Below are positions 6,562-13,910 of a stretch of DNA of 43,769 bases, piece after piece. Each line of letters opens with the position of its first letter. Position 1 is the first letter of the stretch. The notes under the pieces were generated by a model, which was not told the origin of the DNA, did not search any database, and saw only the letters and a program-made list of their open reading frames with translations. The stretch is taken from the NCBI GenBank assembly GCA_030691735.1, contig JAUYDS010000199.1, positions 1 to 43,769 of the forward strand. Reading direction: 5' to 3'. This stretch comes from Candidatus Aminicenantota bacterium. GTDB taxonomy: Bacteria > Acidobacteriota > Aminicenantia > Aminicenantales > UBA4085. Position numbers and translations under genes: made by a program.

Positions 6562-8490
6562 TTAAGTTTTCTTGCCGTCGTCCACGACCTCGGCGTCGAT
6601 AACCTCGCCGTCGTCGCTGCCGGAGCCGTTGCCCCCCGGGCCTTTCGACGCTTGTTGCTCCGCGCCTCCCCCCGGCTGAGCCTGCTGCTGGGAAGCCTGC
6701 TGATACATCATTTCGGTCAGCTTGTGCGAGGCCCGGGAGAGGTTCTCCGTGGCCTGCTTGATGCGGTCGAGATTTTCGCTTTCGATGGCTTTCTTGGTGT
6801 TCTCCATCTCGCTTCGGACGGGCTCGGCCTCGGCCTCGGGGATCTTGTCTTTGTTCTCGCGGAGGAGTTTTTCCAGGCTGTAGACGAGCTGGTCGGCCTG
6901 GTTCTTGGCTTCGATCACTTCTCGCCGCTTCTTGTCTTCGACGGAGTGGGATTCGGCGTCTTTGACCATGCGGTCAATCTCCTTTTCGTCGAGACCGCTG
7001 TGGCCGGTGATGGTGATCGCCTGCTGTTTGCCGGTCCCTATGTCCTTGGCCGCAACATGAATAATGCCGTTGGCGTCGATATCGAAGGTGACCTCGATCT
7101 TGGGCACGCCCCGGGGGGCCGGCGGAATGCCGTCAAGGTGAAAACGCCCCAAGGTCCGGTTGGCCGAGGCCATCTCGCGCTCGCCCTGGAGGACGTGGAT
7201 CTCAACGCTCGGTTGATTGTCCGACGCCGTCGAGAAGACCTCGGTCTTTTTGGTCGGGATGGTCGTATTCCGGGCGATCATCTTGGTGAAGACGGCTCCG
7301 AGCGTCTCTATGCCCAGGGTCAGCGGGGTCACGTCGAGAAGCAGGACGTCCTTGACCTCGCCGGCCAGGACGGCGCCCTGGATGGCGGCGCCGACCGCGA
7401 CGACCTCGTCCGGATTGACGCCCTTGTGAGGCTCCTTGCCGAAAAGGTCCTTGACCAACTGTTGGATGCGGGGCATGCGGGTCTGGCCGCCGACGAGGAT
7501 GGCCTCGTCGATATCGGAGGCCTTCATATTGGCGTCGGCCAAGGCCTGCTTGACGGGGGCCATGGATCTTTGGATGAGATCTTCCACCAATTGTTCGAGC
7601 TTGGCCCGGGTCATTTTCATCAGAAGATGTTTCGGGCCGGAGGCGTCGGCGGTGACAAAGGGCAGGTTGATCTCGGTTTCTATGGTCGTCGACAGCTCGA
7701 TCTTGGCCTTTTCCGCGGCCTCTTTGAGGCGCTGAATGGCCATTTTATCCTTGGACAGGTCGATCCCCGATTCCTTTTTGAACTCGGTCACGATCCAGTC
7801 CTGAACCCGCTGATCGATGTCGTCGCCGCCCAAGTGCGTGTCGCCGTTGGTCGACTTGACCTCGACGATGCCTTCGCCGACTTCGAGGATGGAGATATCG
7901 AACGTGCCGCCGCCGAAATCATAGACCGCGATCGTCTCGTCCTTTTTCTTGTCCAGGCCATAAGCCAAGGCGGCCGCAGTCGGTTCGTTGATGATGCGGA
8001 CGACCTCCATCCCGGCGATCGTGCCCGCGTCCTTGGTCGCTTTTCTCTGACTGTCGTTGAAATACGCGGGGACGGTGATGACGGCCTTTTCGACCTTTTC
8101 GCCAAGATAATCCTCGGCGGCCTTTTTCAGCTTCTGCAGGATGAGGGCGGAGATCTCCGGAGGAGAGAACTTCTTGCCGAGGGTCTCGATCCTGACGTCT
8201 CCGTTGGAAGCTTCGGTGACTTTGAAAGGGACCTGCTTGATCTCTCCCGGAACCTCCTGATATCGGCGCCCCATGAATCTTTTTATGGAATACACGGTAT
8301 TTTCCGGGTTGGTGACTCGCTGTCGTTTCGCCACCTGGCCAACTAAACGTTCGCCTTTCGGAGTGAAGGCGACGACGGAAGGCGTCGTCCGTCCGCCTTC
8401 CTCATTGGCTATGACCGTCGGATTGTCGCCTTCCATGACGGCAACCACCGAATTTGTCGTTCCTAAATCGATCCCAATTATTTTTGCCAT
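6562..8490 (-). CDS. dnaK: Chaperone protein DnaK (Hsp70)
   Basis: A 642-residue Hsp70. The N-terminal ATPase has the phosphate-1 motif [15 protein letters not shown], phosphate-2 [16 protein letters not shown] and adenosine motif [17 protein letters not shown]. The linker is [16 protein letters not shown]. The substrate domain is followed by a helical lid and an acidic tail ending [17 protein letters not shown], typical of bacterial DnaK. AGGAGGA lies 4-5 bases before ATG. It is the first gene of a five-gene minus-strand operon that also encodes its co-chaperone and repressor. The adjoining control region (8491-8652) contains two sigma-70-type promoters and tandem repeats. Confidence 0.99.
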   Translation of the reverse strand: MAKIIGIDLGTTNSVVAVMEGDNPTVIANEEGGRTTPSVVAFTPKGERLVGQVAKRQRVTNPENTVYSIKRFMGRRYQEVPGEIKQVPFKVTEASNGDVRIETLGKKFSPPEISALILQKLKKAAEDYLGEKVEKAVITVPAYFNDSQRKATKDAGTIAGMEVVRIINEPTAAALAYGLDKKKDETIAVYDFGGGTFDISILEVGEGIVEVKSTNGDTHLGGDDIDQRVQDWIVTEFKKESGIDLSKDKMAIQRLKEAAEKAKIELSTTIETEINLPFVTADASGPKHLLMKMTRAKLEQLVEDLIQRSMAPVKQALADANMKASDIDEAILVGGQTRMPRIQQLVKDLFGKEPHKGVNPDEVVAVGAAIQGAVLAGEVKDVLLLDVTPLTLGIETLGAVFTKMIARNTTIPTKKTEVFSTASDNQPSVEIHVLQGEREMASANRTLGRFHLDGIPPAPRGVPKIEVTFDIDANGIIHVAAKDIGTGKQQAITITGHSGLDEKEIDRMVKDAESHSVEDKKRREVIEAKNQADQLVYSLEKLLRENKDKIPEAEAEPVRSEMENTKKAIESENLDRIKQATENLSRASHKLTEMMYQQASQQQAQPGGGAEQQASKGPGGNGSGSDDGEVIDAEVVDDGKKT

Positions 8491-8502
8491 TATGTCCTCC
8501 TA

Positions 8503-8538
8503 ATTTAGTGTCAATACAATATTTAGTGTCAATACAAT
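8503..8538. repeat. Perfect tandem 18-bp repeat in the dnaK leader
   Basis: The 18-base unit ATTTAGTGTCAATACAAT occurs twice, head to tail, at 8503-8520 and 8521-8538. The second copy overlaps the -10 box of the proximal dnaK promoter, and the pair covers the predicted transcription start and leader. The geometry suits a repressor or activator site. Neither HAIR (CTTGAGT-N7-ACTCAAG) nor CIRCE is present here as a match. Confidence 0.8.
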
Positions 8539-8564
8539 ATAAAATATTAGTCTATTATTGTCAA
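8536..8564 (-). promoter_or_regulatory. Proximal dnaK promoter
   Basis: Read on the minus strand, a perfect TTGACA (plus 8559-8564) is followed after 17 bp by TATATT (plus 8536-8541). The start of transcription would fall near 8529, inside the tandem 18-bp repeat, leaving a leader of about 40 bases before the AGGAGGA and the dnaK ATG. Confidence 0.65.
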
Positions 8565-8580
8565 GAATTATTTATAATTC

Positions 8581-8610
8581 ATTATATACCTATTATTATA
8601 TTATTTTCAA
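8581..8610 (-). promoter_or_regulatory. Distal dnaK promoter
   Basis: On the minus strand TTGAAA (plus 8605-8610), an 18-bp spacer and TATAAT (plus 8581-8586) form a second sigma-70-like promoter about 45 bp upstream of the first. The region is very AT-rich, so a chance match is possible. Confidence 0.45.
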
Positions 8611-8652
8611 TATGATGAGAATCTCGAGGTCAATTCTTGACAAATATTGAGG

Positions 8653-9303
8653 CTATTTTTTTGGTTGAAAGATCAGCATGCTTTGTCCATCCAAGAACGA
8701 CCAATAGACGCCTTGGGCGTCCTTTTCGCTGGGCATAACGAGCTCTATTTCCGCGAAAGTCTTTTTCCCCAGGGTGAACCAAATCGTCTTAAGAGGAAGA
8801 AAAATATGCCAGGAAATGGTTTTCCCGACATTTACAAGCGCCTGCCAAAAACGCCTGGTCCTCGATTTAACCGAGATGTGAAGGCTTTGTCCGAAATGAA
8901 GCCTGAAGTGAACGGGCATGTCTTTCAATTCGAGAATGCCCAGGTCGACCTCGTCTATTTTTTCCTTGTCCGCCTTTGGCCGCTCTTCCCTGCCGGGCGT
9001 TATGTTCGGCCGTTCGGGCTGGGCCAAGGCGCTCTTTTTTTCCATCCTATAAATCTTTAAGGGCACGACTTTACCCCAGGAACGCGTCCTCTGGATAGGC
9101 CATTTTCGAAGGACCATGCCTCTTGCCTTTAAGGAGACGGTTCGTTGCTCCAGGTCAATGACCATATAGGTTCCCCGGAGTTTGGCCAGAGAAAGCTCGG
9201 CTTCATAAAACTGGTTCTTTTCGTATAGCTTAGTCCGTTCCTGGGCGAAACCGGACAGACCTTCGATAAAGGCCAGGGTCAGGAAGAGCCAGGTTCTCCT
9301 CAT
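8653..9303 (-). CDS. Exported protein with partial L,D-transpeptidase-like N-terminus
   Basis: A 216-residue protein starting at the signal peptide MRRTWLFLTLAFIEGLSGFAQ, likely cleaved near FA|QE. After a short helix comes RGTYMVIDLEQRTVSLKARGMVLRKWPI, which resembles the first strands of YkuD L,D-transpeptidases and aligns by eye with RGVFIIIDTAENRLYVMNGEKV of the neighbouring enzyme. The catalytic HxG...THGCVR block is not present. The rest is basic and beta-rich, ending in GVYWSFLDGQSMLIF. The start at 9303 is 14 bases after the upstream gene's stop; longer in-frame starts would lie inside that gene and lose the signal peptide. I cannot name a function. A substrate-binding or regulatory partner of the two active transpeptidases is possible. 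Confidence 0.7.
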   Translation of the reverse strand: MRRTWLFLTLAFIEGLSGFAQERTKLYEKNQFYEAELSLAKLRGTYMVIDLEQRTVSLKARGMVLRKWPIQRTRSWGKVVPLKIYRMEKKSALAQPERPNITPGREERPKADKEKIDEVDLGILELKDMPVHFRLHFGQSLHISVKSRTRRFWQALVNVGKTISWHIFLPLKTIWFTLGKKTFAEIELVMPSEKDAQGVYWSFLDGQSMLIFQPKK

Positions 9304-9316
9304 TTTTTTTCCGCCG

Positions 9317-9964
9317 TCAATAAATATAGATCTTCGCTCCCATCGGGACCTGTCTAAAGACCTCTTCCAGGTCCTTGTCGCCCGCACGGACACAACCATG
9401 AGTGACGTTCCACCCCAGCAGCCGAGTGTAAAGCGTCCCATGAATGAAAAATCCATTGCCGAAACCGAGGGCATAAGATCCGAGCGAATCGTTATCGACG
9501 CGCTCGTTGAAATTGGCCGGGGGCTTTTCCCCTTCTTCTATGAACGCCCAATCGGGTTTGATCCAGGTCGGGTTGACGAGCTTCGAGGTGACGCTGAATT
9601 CACCGCGCGGCGTGTCGAAGATCCATTTCCTGGTGCCCCCTGTTTCCTCGAGGATATCGCCCGAACCGCAGGACACGACAACCTCTTTCTGGACCTTTTC
9701 GCCGTTCATGACGTAAAGCCGGTTCTCCGCCGTGTCGATGATGATGAAGACGCCCCTCGTCGCCAACGCTTTCAGCCGGCCGGTCAGGAGCGCATTCTGC
9801 GATTGAAACTCTTTCAGGGTTTTTGTGGCGGCTGTATTGTCCGCGTCTCCAGTCGGCTTCCGCGACCAACCGAAAATTTCGATCCCGTATCCGATCAGCT
9901 CGAGACCGACAAGCAGCCCGGCGAGGACGATCAAAACCAGCCGCCAGTCCTTGATCTTAGCCAT
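9317..9964 (-). CDS. L,D-transpeptidase (YkuD), membrane-anchored
   Basis: A 215-residue periplasmic enzyme predicted to form or remodel 3-3 peptidoglycan cross-links or to attach proteins to peptidoglycan. A transmembrane anchor spans about 8-28, followed by a short helical spacer. The YkuD domain begins at RGVFIIIDTAENRLYVM and carries the catalytic HGT (His about 175) and THGCVR (Cys about 191). I chose ATG 9964, overlapping the upstream gene by 8 bases, because AAGGAG lies about 10 bases before it; a start nine codons earlier has no such site. The gene is second in the cluster of envelope genes and is tightly coupled to another L,D-transpeptidase upstream. Confidence 0.92.
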   Translation of the reverse strand: MAKIKDWRLVLIVLAGLLVGLELIGYGIEIFGWSRKPTGDADNTAATKTLKEFQSQNALLTGRLKALATRGVFIIIDTAENRLYVMNGEKVQKEVVVSCGSGDILEETGGTRKWIFDTPRGEFSVTSKLVNPTWIKPDWAFIEEGEKPPANFNERVDNDSLGSYALGFGNGFFIHGTLYTRLLGWNVTHGCVRAGDKDLEEVFRQVPMGAKIYIY

Positions 9965-11069
9965 TTTTCGCGAACTCCTTGATCTCGGCAAGGATCGTAT
10001 TTTCGATGGACACCGCCCCGACGATCGTTACGGCCGTTCCGACGTTTGCCCATTTGTAGACCTCGTCCATGTCCTTGTTCTCAAGACCGACGCAGCCGGC
10101 GGTCAGGTTGTCTTTTCCTCCCCCGTGAATTTCTATATATCCCCCGATCCCGGCTTGGGCCGGTATCAGACCCTCCTTCTTGGCCAAGGCATAGGTCCGC
10201 TGATCGTCCGCGTTCGGATAATTGATCAAAAGCGCTTTATAAAACTGGCTGGCCGGATATTTTCTGGTGATCTGATACTTCCCCTCCGGCGTCGCCTCAT
10301 CCCCCGAATAGAGCTTGTCCGATAGTCCGTATCGGCCCAAGCCGATATCGAAGCGGGCGATGACCGCGCCCTTTTTATAGATCGTCAGCTTCCGTTCGAT
10401 CTTATTCACGAGAATAGCGACCGTCCCATTGGTTCGGGACTCGGCGACGGTCTCGCCGGCCCATTTTTGCCATTTATCAAGCTCCCGCTTATCCAGATAG
10501 CGGCTGAGGATGCTGGCCAAGGAACGCTCGGCTTCGCGGATGCAGTTCTCGGCGACGGCCAGGGTCTCCCCGACCGCCCCGTACTGTTCCTTACGGAGGA
10601 GCGTTTCCGTCTCGCTCAGTTTGATCTCGGCCTGCGACAGGCTTTTTCGGACAGGACCGTTCTCGTTGAATTGATCGGTCATCCGTTTGAGCCGGACGAC
10701 GCGGCCGGCGAGGTCCGCGGTCTGATCGGTGAAATATTTGGCTTGCGAACCCTTGAGGGTCTCGACCTGGGCTAAAAGATCGTTGCCTTTTTGGAGCAGA
10801 TCGCGGAAATCCGCCTGGAGGGAGGAATAATCGCGAGACCAGCCGAACTTGGCTCTCTCTCGAGCCAGCTTCTCTTTCCCGCTCTTCAGCTCCGCCTTGA
10901 ACCGCTCGTAGCTTTGCTCGGCATAAAAAGAAGCACCGGCCCTCCAGAGCGCCTCTCTCAGGTTTTCGACCTGCTGGGCTTCCGGAGGGACCGGTGGTGT
11001 TTTACAGGCGAAAAAGATCAGGTGAAATCCGAGTAGCAAGACGCCGCCGCTTCTTGACCGAGTCTTCAA
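9957..11069 (-). CDS. Lipoprotein L,D-transpeptidase with helical N-domain
   Basis: A 370-residue probable lipoprotein: signal peptide with lipobox IFFAC (Cys 22). A long charged helical region at about 30-200 is likely coiled-coil. A C-terminal YkuD domain runs from about 215, with PEGKYQITRK, IEIHGGG (His about 315) and AGCVGLENKDMDEVY (Cys about 326). The catalytic motif is the AGCVGL variant rather than HGCVRM. The coiled region resembles the separate coiled-coil lipoprotein encoded just upstream, suggesting they interact or share ancestry. It probably acts at the inner face of the outer membrane or the periplasmic face of the inner membrane. The gene overlaps the next by 8 bases, so co-expression is likely. 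Confidence 0.88.
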   Translation of the reverse strand: MKTRSRSGGVLLLGFHLIFFACKTPPVPPEAQQVENLREALWRAGASFYAEQSYERFKAELKSGKEKLARERAKFGWSRDYSSLQADFRDLLQKGNDLLAQVETLKGSQAKYFTDQTADLAGRVVRLKRMTDQFNENGPVRKSLSQAEIKLSETETLLRKEQYGAVGETLAVAENCIREAERSLASILSRYLDKRELDKWQKWAGETVAESRTNGTVAILVNKIERKLTIYKKGAVIARFDIGLGRYGLSDKLYSGDEATPEGKYQITRKYPASQFYKALLINYPNADDQRTYALAKKEGLIPAQAGIGGYIEIHGGGKDNLTAGCVGLENKDMDEVYKWANVGTAVTIVGAVSIENTILAEIKEFAKNG

Positions 11070-11101
11070 CGGGACTCACTACCGGACGGAAAAAAGGGAC
11101 G

Positions 11102-11701
11102 TTATACGATCTTCTTGCCCGTCACTTTTTCGATCGCGGCCTTGACCTGGGCGGCGATGTCGGCGGCCTTGGTCTTGATCGCGTTGGCCTTGTCCTGGGC
11201 GACGATGTAATCTTTGCCGTCGAGGGCGGTCTGGATCTCGGCGAACGCGGTTTCGGCGCCGGCGAGGTCGGCCTTCAGGGCATCGATGTCTTTCTTCGTG
11301 CCTTTGCCGGTCGGGGCCTTGGCTAAGAGGGCCTTGGCTTCGTCGATGGCCGCTTTGGCCTCGCCTTGGAGCTTGATGGCCTCGTTCTTAGCCGCTTCGA
11401 TCTTGGCCGGGAGAGCGGCCTTGAGGGCTTCGATGTCCGTGCCCAAGTTGGTCAGCATCTCTTTGGCCTTGCCGAATTTCTTGAAGAACTTCTTGTCCTG
11501 GGCGGCGATTTCGTCCAGGGCGGCCGTCAGCTTGTCGTTCAAGTCCTTGAGCTCGGGGACGGGGGCGATGTCGGCGCTGGCCTTCGTGACTTCCTCAAGA
11601 GCTGCCTTCGTCGTGTCGATCTGCTGCGTGGGGGCTTTGCATCCCGCTAAGACAACCGCGATCGCCAGAACCAAGACAAGATTTTTTGTGACACCTCTCA
11701 T
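11102..11701 (-). CDS. Coiled-coil lipoprotein of unknown function
   Basis: A 199-residue protein with a clear lipoprotein signal peptide, MRGVTKNLVLVLAIAVVLAGC, with the modified Cys at 21. The remainder is almost entirely alanine-, lysine- and glutamate-rich amphipathic helix (for example AAIDEAKALLAKAP and TAFAEIQTALDGKDY) with no cysteine or enzymatic motif. It looks like a long helical hairpin or spacer reaching from the membrane toward the peptidoglycan. GAGGAGGT precedes ATG at good spacing, and a strong promoter lies about 120 bp upstream, so this gene heads the envelope cluster with the L,D-transpeptidases. The similarity to the helical region of the next protein is compositional, so it could reflect convergence. 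Confidence 0.8.
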   Translation of the reverse strand: MRGVTKNLVLVLAIAVVLAGCKAPTQQIDTTKAALEEVTKASADIAPVPELKDLNDKLTAALDEIAAQDKKFFKKFGKAKEMLTNLGTDIEALKAALPAKIEAAKNEAIKLQGEAKAAIDEAKALLAKAPTGKGTKKDIDALKADLAGAETAFAEIQTALDGKDYIVAQDKANAIKTKAADIAAQVKAAIEKVTGKKIV

Positions 11702-11897
11702 GATCTGTACCTCCTCTCATGAAATTTGTTTATCTTGAAATTTGTTTATATTGCCGAAATAATAATAGCCTTACTCCTCACGGGTATTGCCGAAGCTAGG
11801 CCCGATAGGCAACTTCGATGTCTTCAATTTATACCATAGCCTCGGCTAAAAGTCAAATCCCAACGTTATTTTTTTTCAGTCTACGAACCACCCGTCA
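11702..11897. other. Gap between lipoprotein and malic enzyme genes
   Basis: The 196-bp stretch carries the promoter of the lipoprotein cluster (11828-11856) and a leader of about 120 bases. TTTGTTTAT repeats (around 11725 and 11740) give the leader an AT-rich end. No RNA gene could be recognised. There is no obvious terminator for malic enzyme. Confidence 0.5.
11828..11856 (-). promoter_or_regulatory. Promoter of the lipoprotein/L,D-transpeptidase cluster
   Basis: Read on the minus strand, TTGACT (plus 11851-11856) and TATAAA (plus 11828-11833) are separated by exactly 17 bp. The predicted start is near 11821, giving a leader of about 120 bases ahead of the lipoprotein gene. No clear operator or riboswitch fold was recognised in that leader. 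Confidence 0.6.
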
Positions 11898-13244
11898 TTA
11901 ATCCGGGTCGGCGATAAAACCTTCCTTCATCAGGAGCTGGACCTCGGCCCGGGCCTGTCGGATGGTCTCTTCGGCCATCTTGAAGCGCTCCGCGGCCGGG
12001 ATGTTCTTGCGGGCCACGCCCTGCTCGATGGCCTTGGATCCGACCGCGACAGCCTCTCGGGGAAACACCGTCCATTCGTCCATGTTCGGAATGATGTATT
12101 CCTCGCTGATCCCCTTGTCATAGGCGACCTGGGCCAGTTCCTTGGCGGCGGCGATGCACATCTCATCCGTGATCGTTTTAGCCCGAACGTCGAGGGCGCC
12201 GCGGAAGATGCCGGGAAAGCCGAGGGAGTTGTTGACCTGGTTGGGGAAATCCGAGCGGCCGGTGGCGACGATGCGCGCCCCGGCTTCCGTCGCTTCCCAA
12301 GGCCAGATCTCGGGGACGGGATTGGCTTCGGCGAAGACGATGGAGTTGGGAGCCATCGTCTTGATCCACTCGGGCTTGATCGTCCCTGGCCCAGGAGTAG
12401 AAACGCAGATGAGCACGTCGGCGCCTTTGACGGCATCGGGGATCGGACCCTGCTTGCATTTGGGATTCGTTCTCAGGCAGATGTCCCATTTCTCCTTGAA
12501 TTTAGCCTGGAGCGTCTCGCGGTCCGCGCGGTCGCGGGAGAGGATACCCTTGGAATCGACCGAGAGCATGTTCTCGGGGCTGGCGCCGGCCGTCATGATC
12601 AAACGGGCGATGTTGATCCCGGAAGCGCCGGAACCGATGACGGTGCACTTGATCTCTTGGATGTTTTTCTTGACGATCTTGAGGGCGTTGAGAAGGCCGG
12701 CCACGGTGACGCAGGCCGTGCCCTGCTGGTCGTCGTGCCAGACGGGGATTTCGCACTCGGCACGGAGCGTATCGAGGATCTTGAAACATTTCGGCTGGGC
12801 GATATCCTCGAGGTTAAAGCCGCCGAAGGTCGGCTGAAGAGCTTTGCAGATCTCGATGATCTTGTCCGGGTCCTTTTCGTCCAGACAGAGCGGGAAGGCG
12901 TCCACGCCGCCCAGGTATTTGTAGAGGAGTCCCTTGCCCTCCATGACCGGCAGCCCGGCCTCCGGGCCGATGTCTCCCAGTCCGAGAACCCGCGTCCCGT
13001 CGCTGATGACGGCGACGTTGTTCCATTTGTTGGTGTACTCATAGACTTTCTCGCGGTCTTTATGGATCTCCTTGCAGACCGCGGCCACGCCGGGCGTGTA
13101 CCAGATGGCGAAATCGTTGAAATCCCGGACCCGGCATTTCACCGAGACGCCGACTTTGCCCTTGTAGAACTTATGAAGACGGGGCGCGTCTTCGGAGGGT
13201 TGCTGGGCCTTTTTGAGCAACTCCTCGACGGTAACCTTTTTCAT
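11898..13244 (-). CDS. NAD(P)-dependent malic enzyme
   Basis: A 448-residue malate dehydrogenase (oxaloacetate-decarboxylating), converting malate + NAD(P)+ to pyruvate + CO2 + NAD(P)H in the cytosol. Visible family signatures are FAIWYTPGVAAVCKEI, DGTRVLGLGDIGPEAGLPVMEGK, VWHDDQQGTA (metal/substrate acidic residues) and the Rossmann motif VIGSGASGINIARL. FAEANPVPEIWPWEA and TGRSDFPNQVNNSLGFPGIFRGALD follow. Length matches the short bacterial form without the phosphotransacetylase domain. I chose ATG 13244 because an AGGAGGT ribosome site precedes it and the upstream in-frame residues are not family-like; the promoter also overlaps that extension. The gene follows nuoI but has its own promoter. 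Together with PEPCK it links C4 acids to pyruvate and PEP. The cofactor preference cannot be read with confidence. Confidence 0.95.
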   Translation of the reverse strand: MKKVTVEELLKKAQQPSEDAPRLHKFYKGKVGVSVKCRVRDFNDFAIWYTPGVAAVCKEIHKDREKVYEYTNKWNNVAVISDGTRVLGLGDIGPEAGLPVMEGKGLLYKYLGGVDAFPLCLDEKDPDKIIEICKALQPTFGGFNLEDIAQPKCFKILDTLRAECEIPVWHDDQQGTACVTVAGLLNALKIVKKNIQEIKCTVIGSGASGINIARLIMTAGASPENMLSVDSKGILSRDRADRETLQAKFKEKWDICLRTNPKCKQGPIPDAVKGADVLICVSTPGPGTIKPEWIKTMAPNSIVFAEANPVPEIWPWEATEAGARIVATGRSDFPNQVNNSLGFPGIFRGALDVRAKTITDEMCIAAAKELAQVAYDKGISEEYIIPNMDEWTVFPREAVAVGSKAIEQGVARKNIPAAERFKMAEETIRQARAEVQLLMKEGFIADPD

Positions 13245-13277
13245 AATATGATACCTCCTAGAAAATGAAAGAAATGT

Positions 13278-13307
13278 ATTATATTTTTGTTCCGGCGCCA
13301 AAGTCAA
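13278..13307 (-). promoter_or_regulatory. Promoter of the malic enzyme gene
   Basis: On the minus strand TTGACT (plus 13302-13307) is followed after 18 bp by a perfect TATAAT (plus 13278-13283). The predicted start is near 13271, with a leader of about 27 bases containing the AGGAGGT site. This separates malic enzyme from the nuo operon as its own transcription unit. Confidence 0.65.
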
Positions 13308-13435
13308 CTTGGTGAGAGAGAATCCTGAGAGGACGGCCGCTTTATCGGGTGCCGGCCGCGGATCGAGGTCAAAATTAATTCAGCCGCACATGATCCCCGT
13401 GTTGCGATCATATCCCAGGGAAAAATCCCGGATGC

Positions 13436-13909
13436 TCACTTCAGGAGCTTGTCGAGTCCGAAGATGAGCGCGTCGTGGGAGGTCTGGGCGAGGTCGATCT
13501 TGGCCGTGTCCATGCGGATGGCGTCCTCCGGACAGGCCTCGACGCAGAACCCGCAGAAACAGCAGCGGTTGAGGTCGATGACGAAGGTCGAGGGATATTT
13601 CTGGATCTCGGGGTCCGGGTCCTCCGTCGCTTCGATGACGATGCATTCCGAGGGGCAGACCGTGACGCACAACATGCAGGCCACGCAGCGCGGCTTCCCG
13701 TCCTCCCGCTTCATCAGCCGGTGCAGGCTGCGATGGCGGGCGGCCAGATCTTTTTTCTGCTCGGGATACTGGATCGTGACCGCCCCTTTTCTCTTGGTCT
13801 TGATGCCGAATAGGTTCAGCGTATGGAACCACATATTGACGACGAAGTGCCGGGTGGTGATCCAGATCCCCCTGAGAAGTTCGACGAAATACCCCAACGC
13901 TTTCAGCAT
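13436..13909 (-). CDS. nuoI: NADH-quinone oxidoreductase subunit I
   Basis: A 157-residue ferredoxin-type subunit of complex I, which carries clusters N6a and N6b between NuoG and NuoB at the membrane interface. Two complete CxxCxxCxxxCP motifs are visible: CVACMLCVTVCP (Cys 75, 78, 81, 85) and CCFCGFCVEACP (Cys 116, 119, 122, 126). The N-terminal amphipathic helix (WITTRHFVVNMWFHTLNLFG) is typical of NuoI. It starts one base after the nuoH stop. It is the last nuo gene here: nuoJ, K, L, M and N do not follow, and the next gene downstream is malic enzyme after about 190 bp. Confidence 0.95.
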   Translation of the reverse strand: MLKALGYFVELLRGIWITTRHFVVNMWFHTLNLFGIKTKRKGAVTIQYPEQKKDLAARHRSLHRLMKREDGKPRCVACMLCVTVCPSECIVIEATEDPDPEIQKYPSTFVIDLNRCCFCGFCVEACPEDAIRMDTAKIDLAQTSHDALIFGLDKLLK

Positions 13910-13910
13910 A

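Noticed and set aside
6499-8346. Very long plus-strand reading frame opposite dnaK (about 600 codons)
   Set aside because: It is the antisense shadow of a highly conserved dnaK in GC-rich DNA; its translation has no family-like motif, no ribosome site and an odd Leu/Asp/Gly-rich composition.
8491-8652. CIRCE or HAIR heat-shock operator upstream of dnaK
   Set aside because: I looked for the inverted repeats TTAGCACTC-N9-GAGTGCTAA and CTTGAGT-N7-ACTCAAG on both strands and found no acceptable match; the tandem 18-bp repeat is direct, not inverted.
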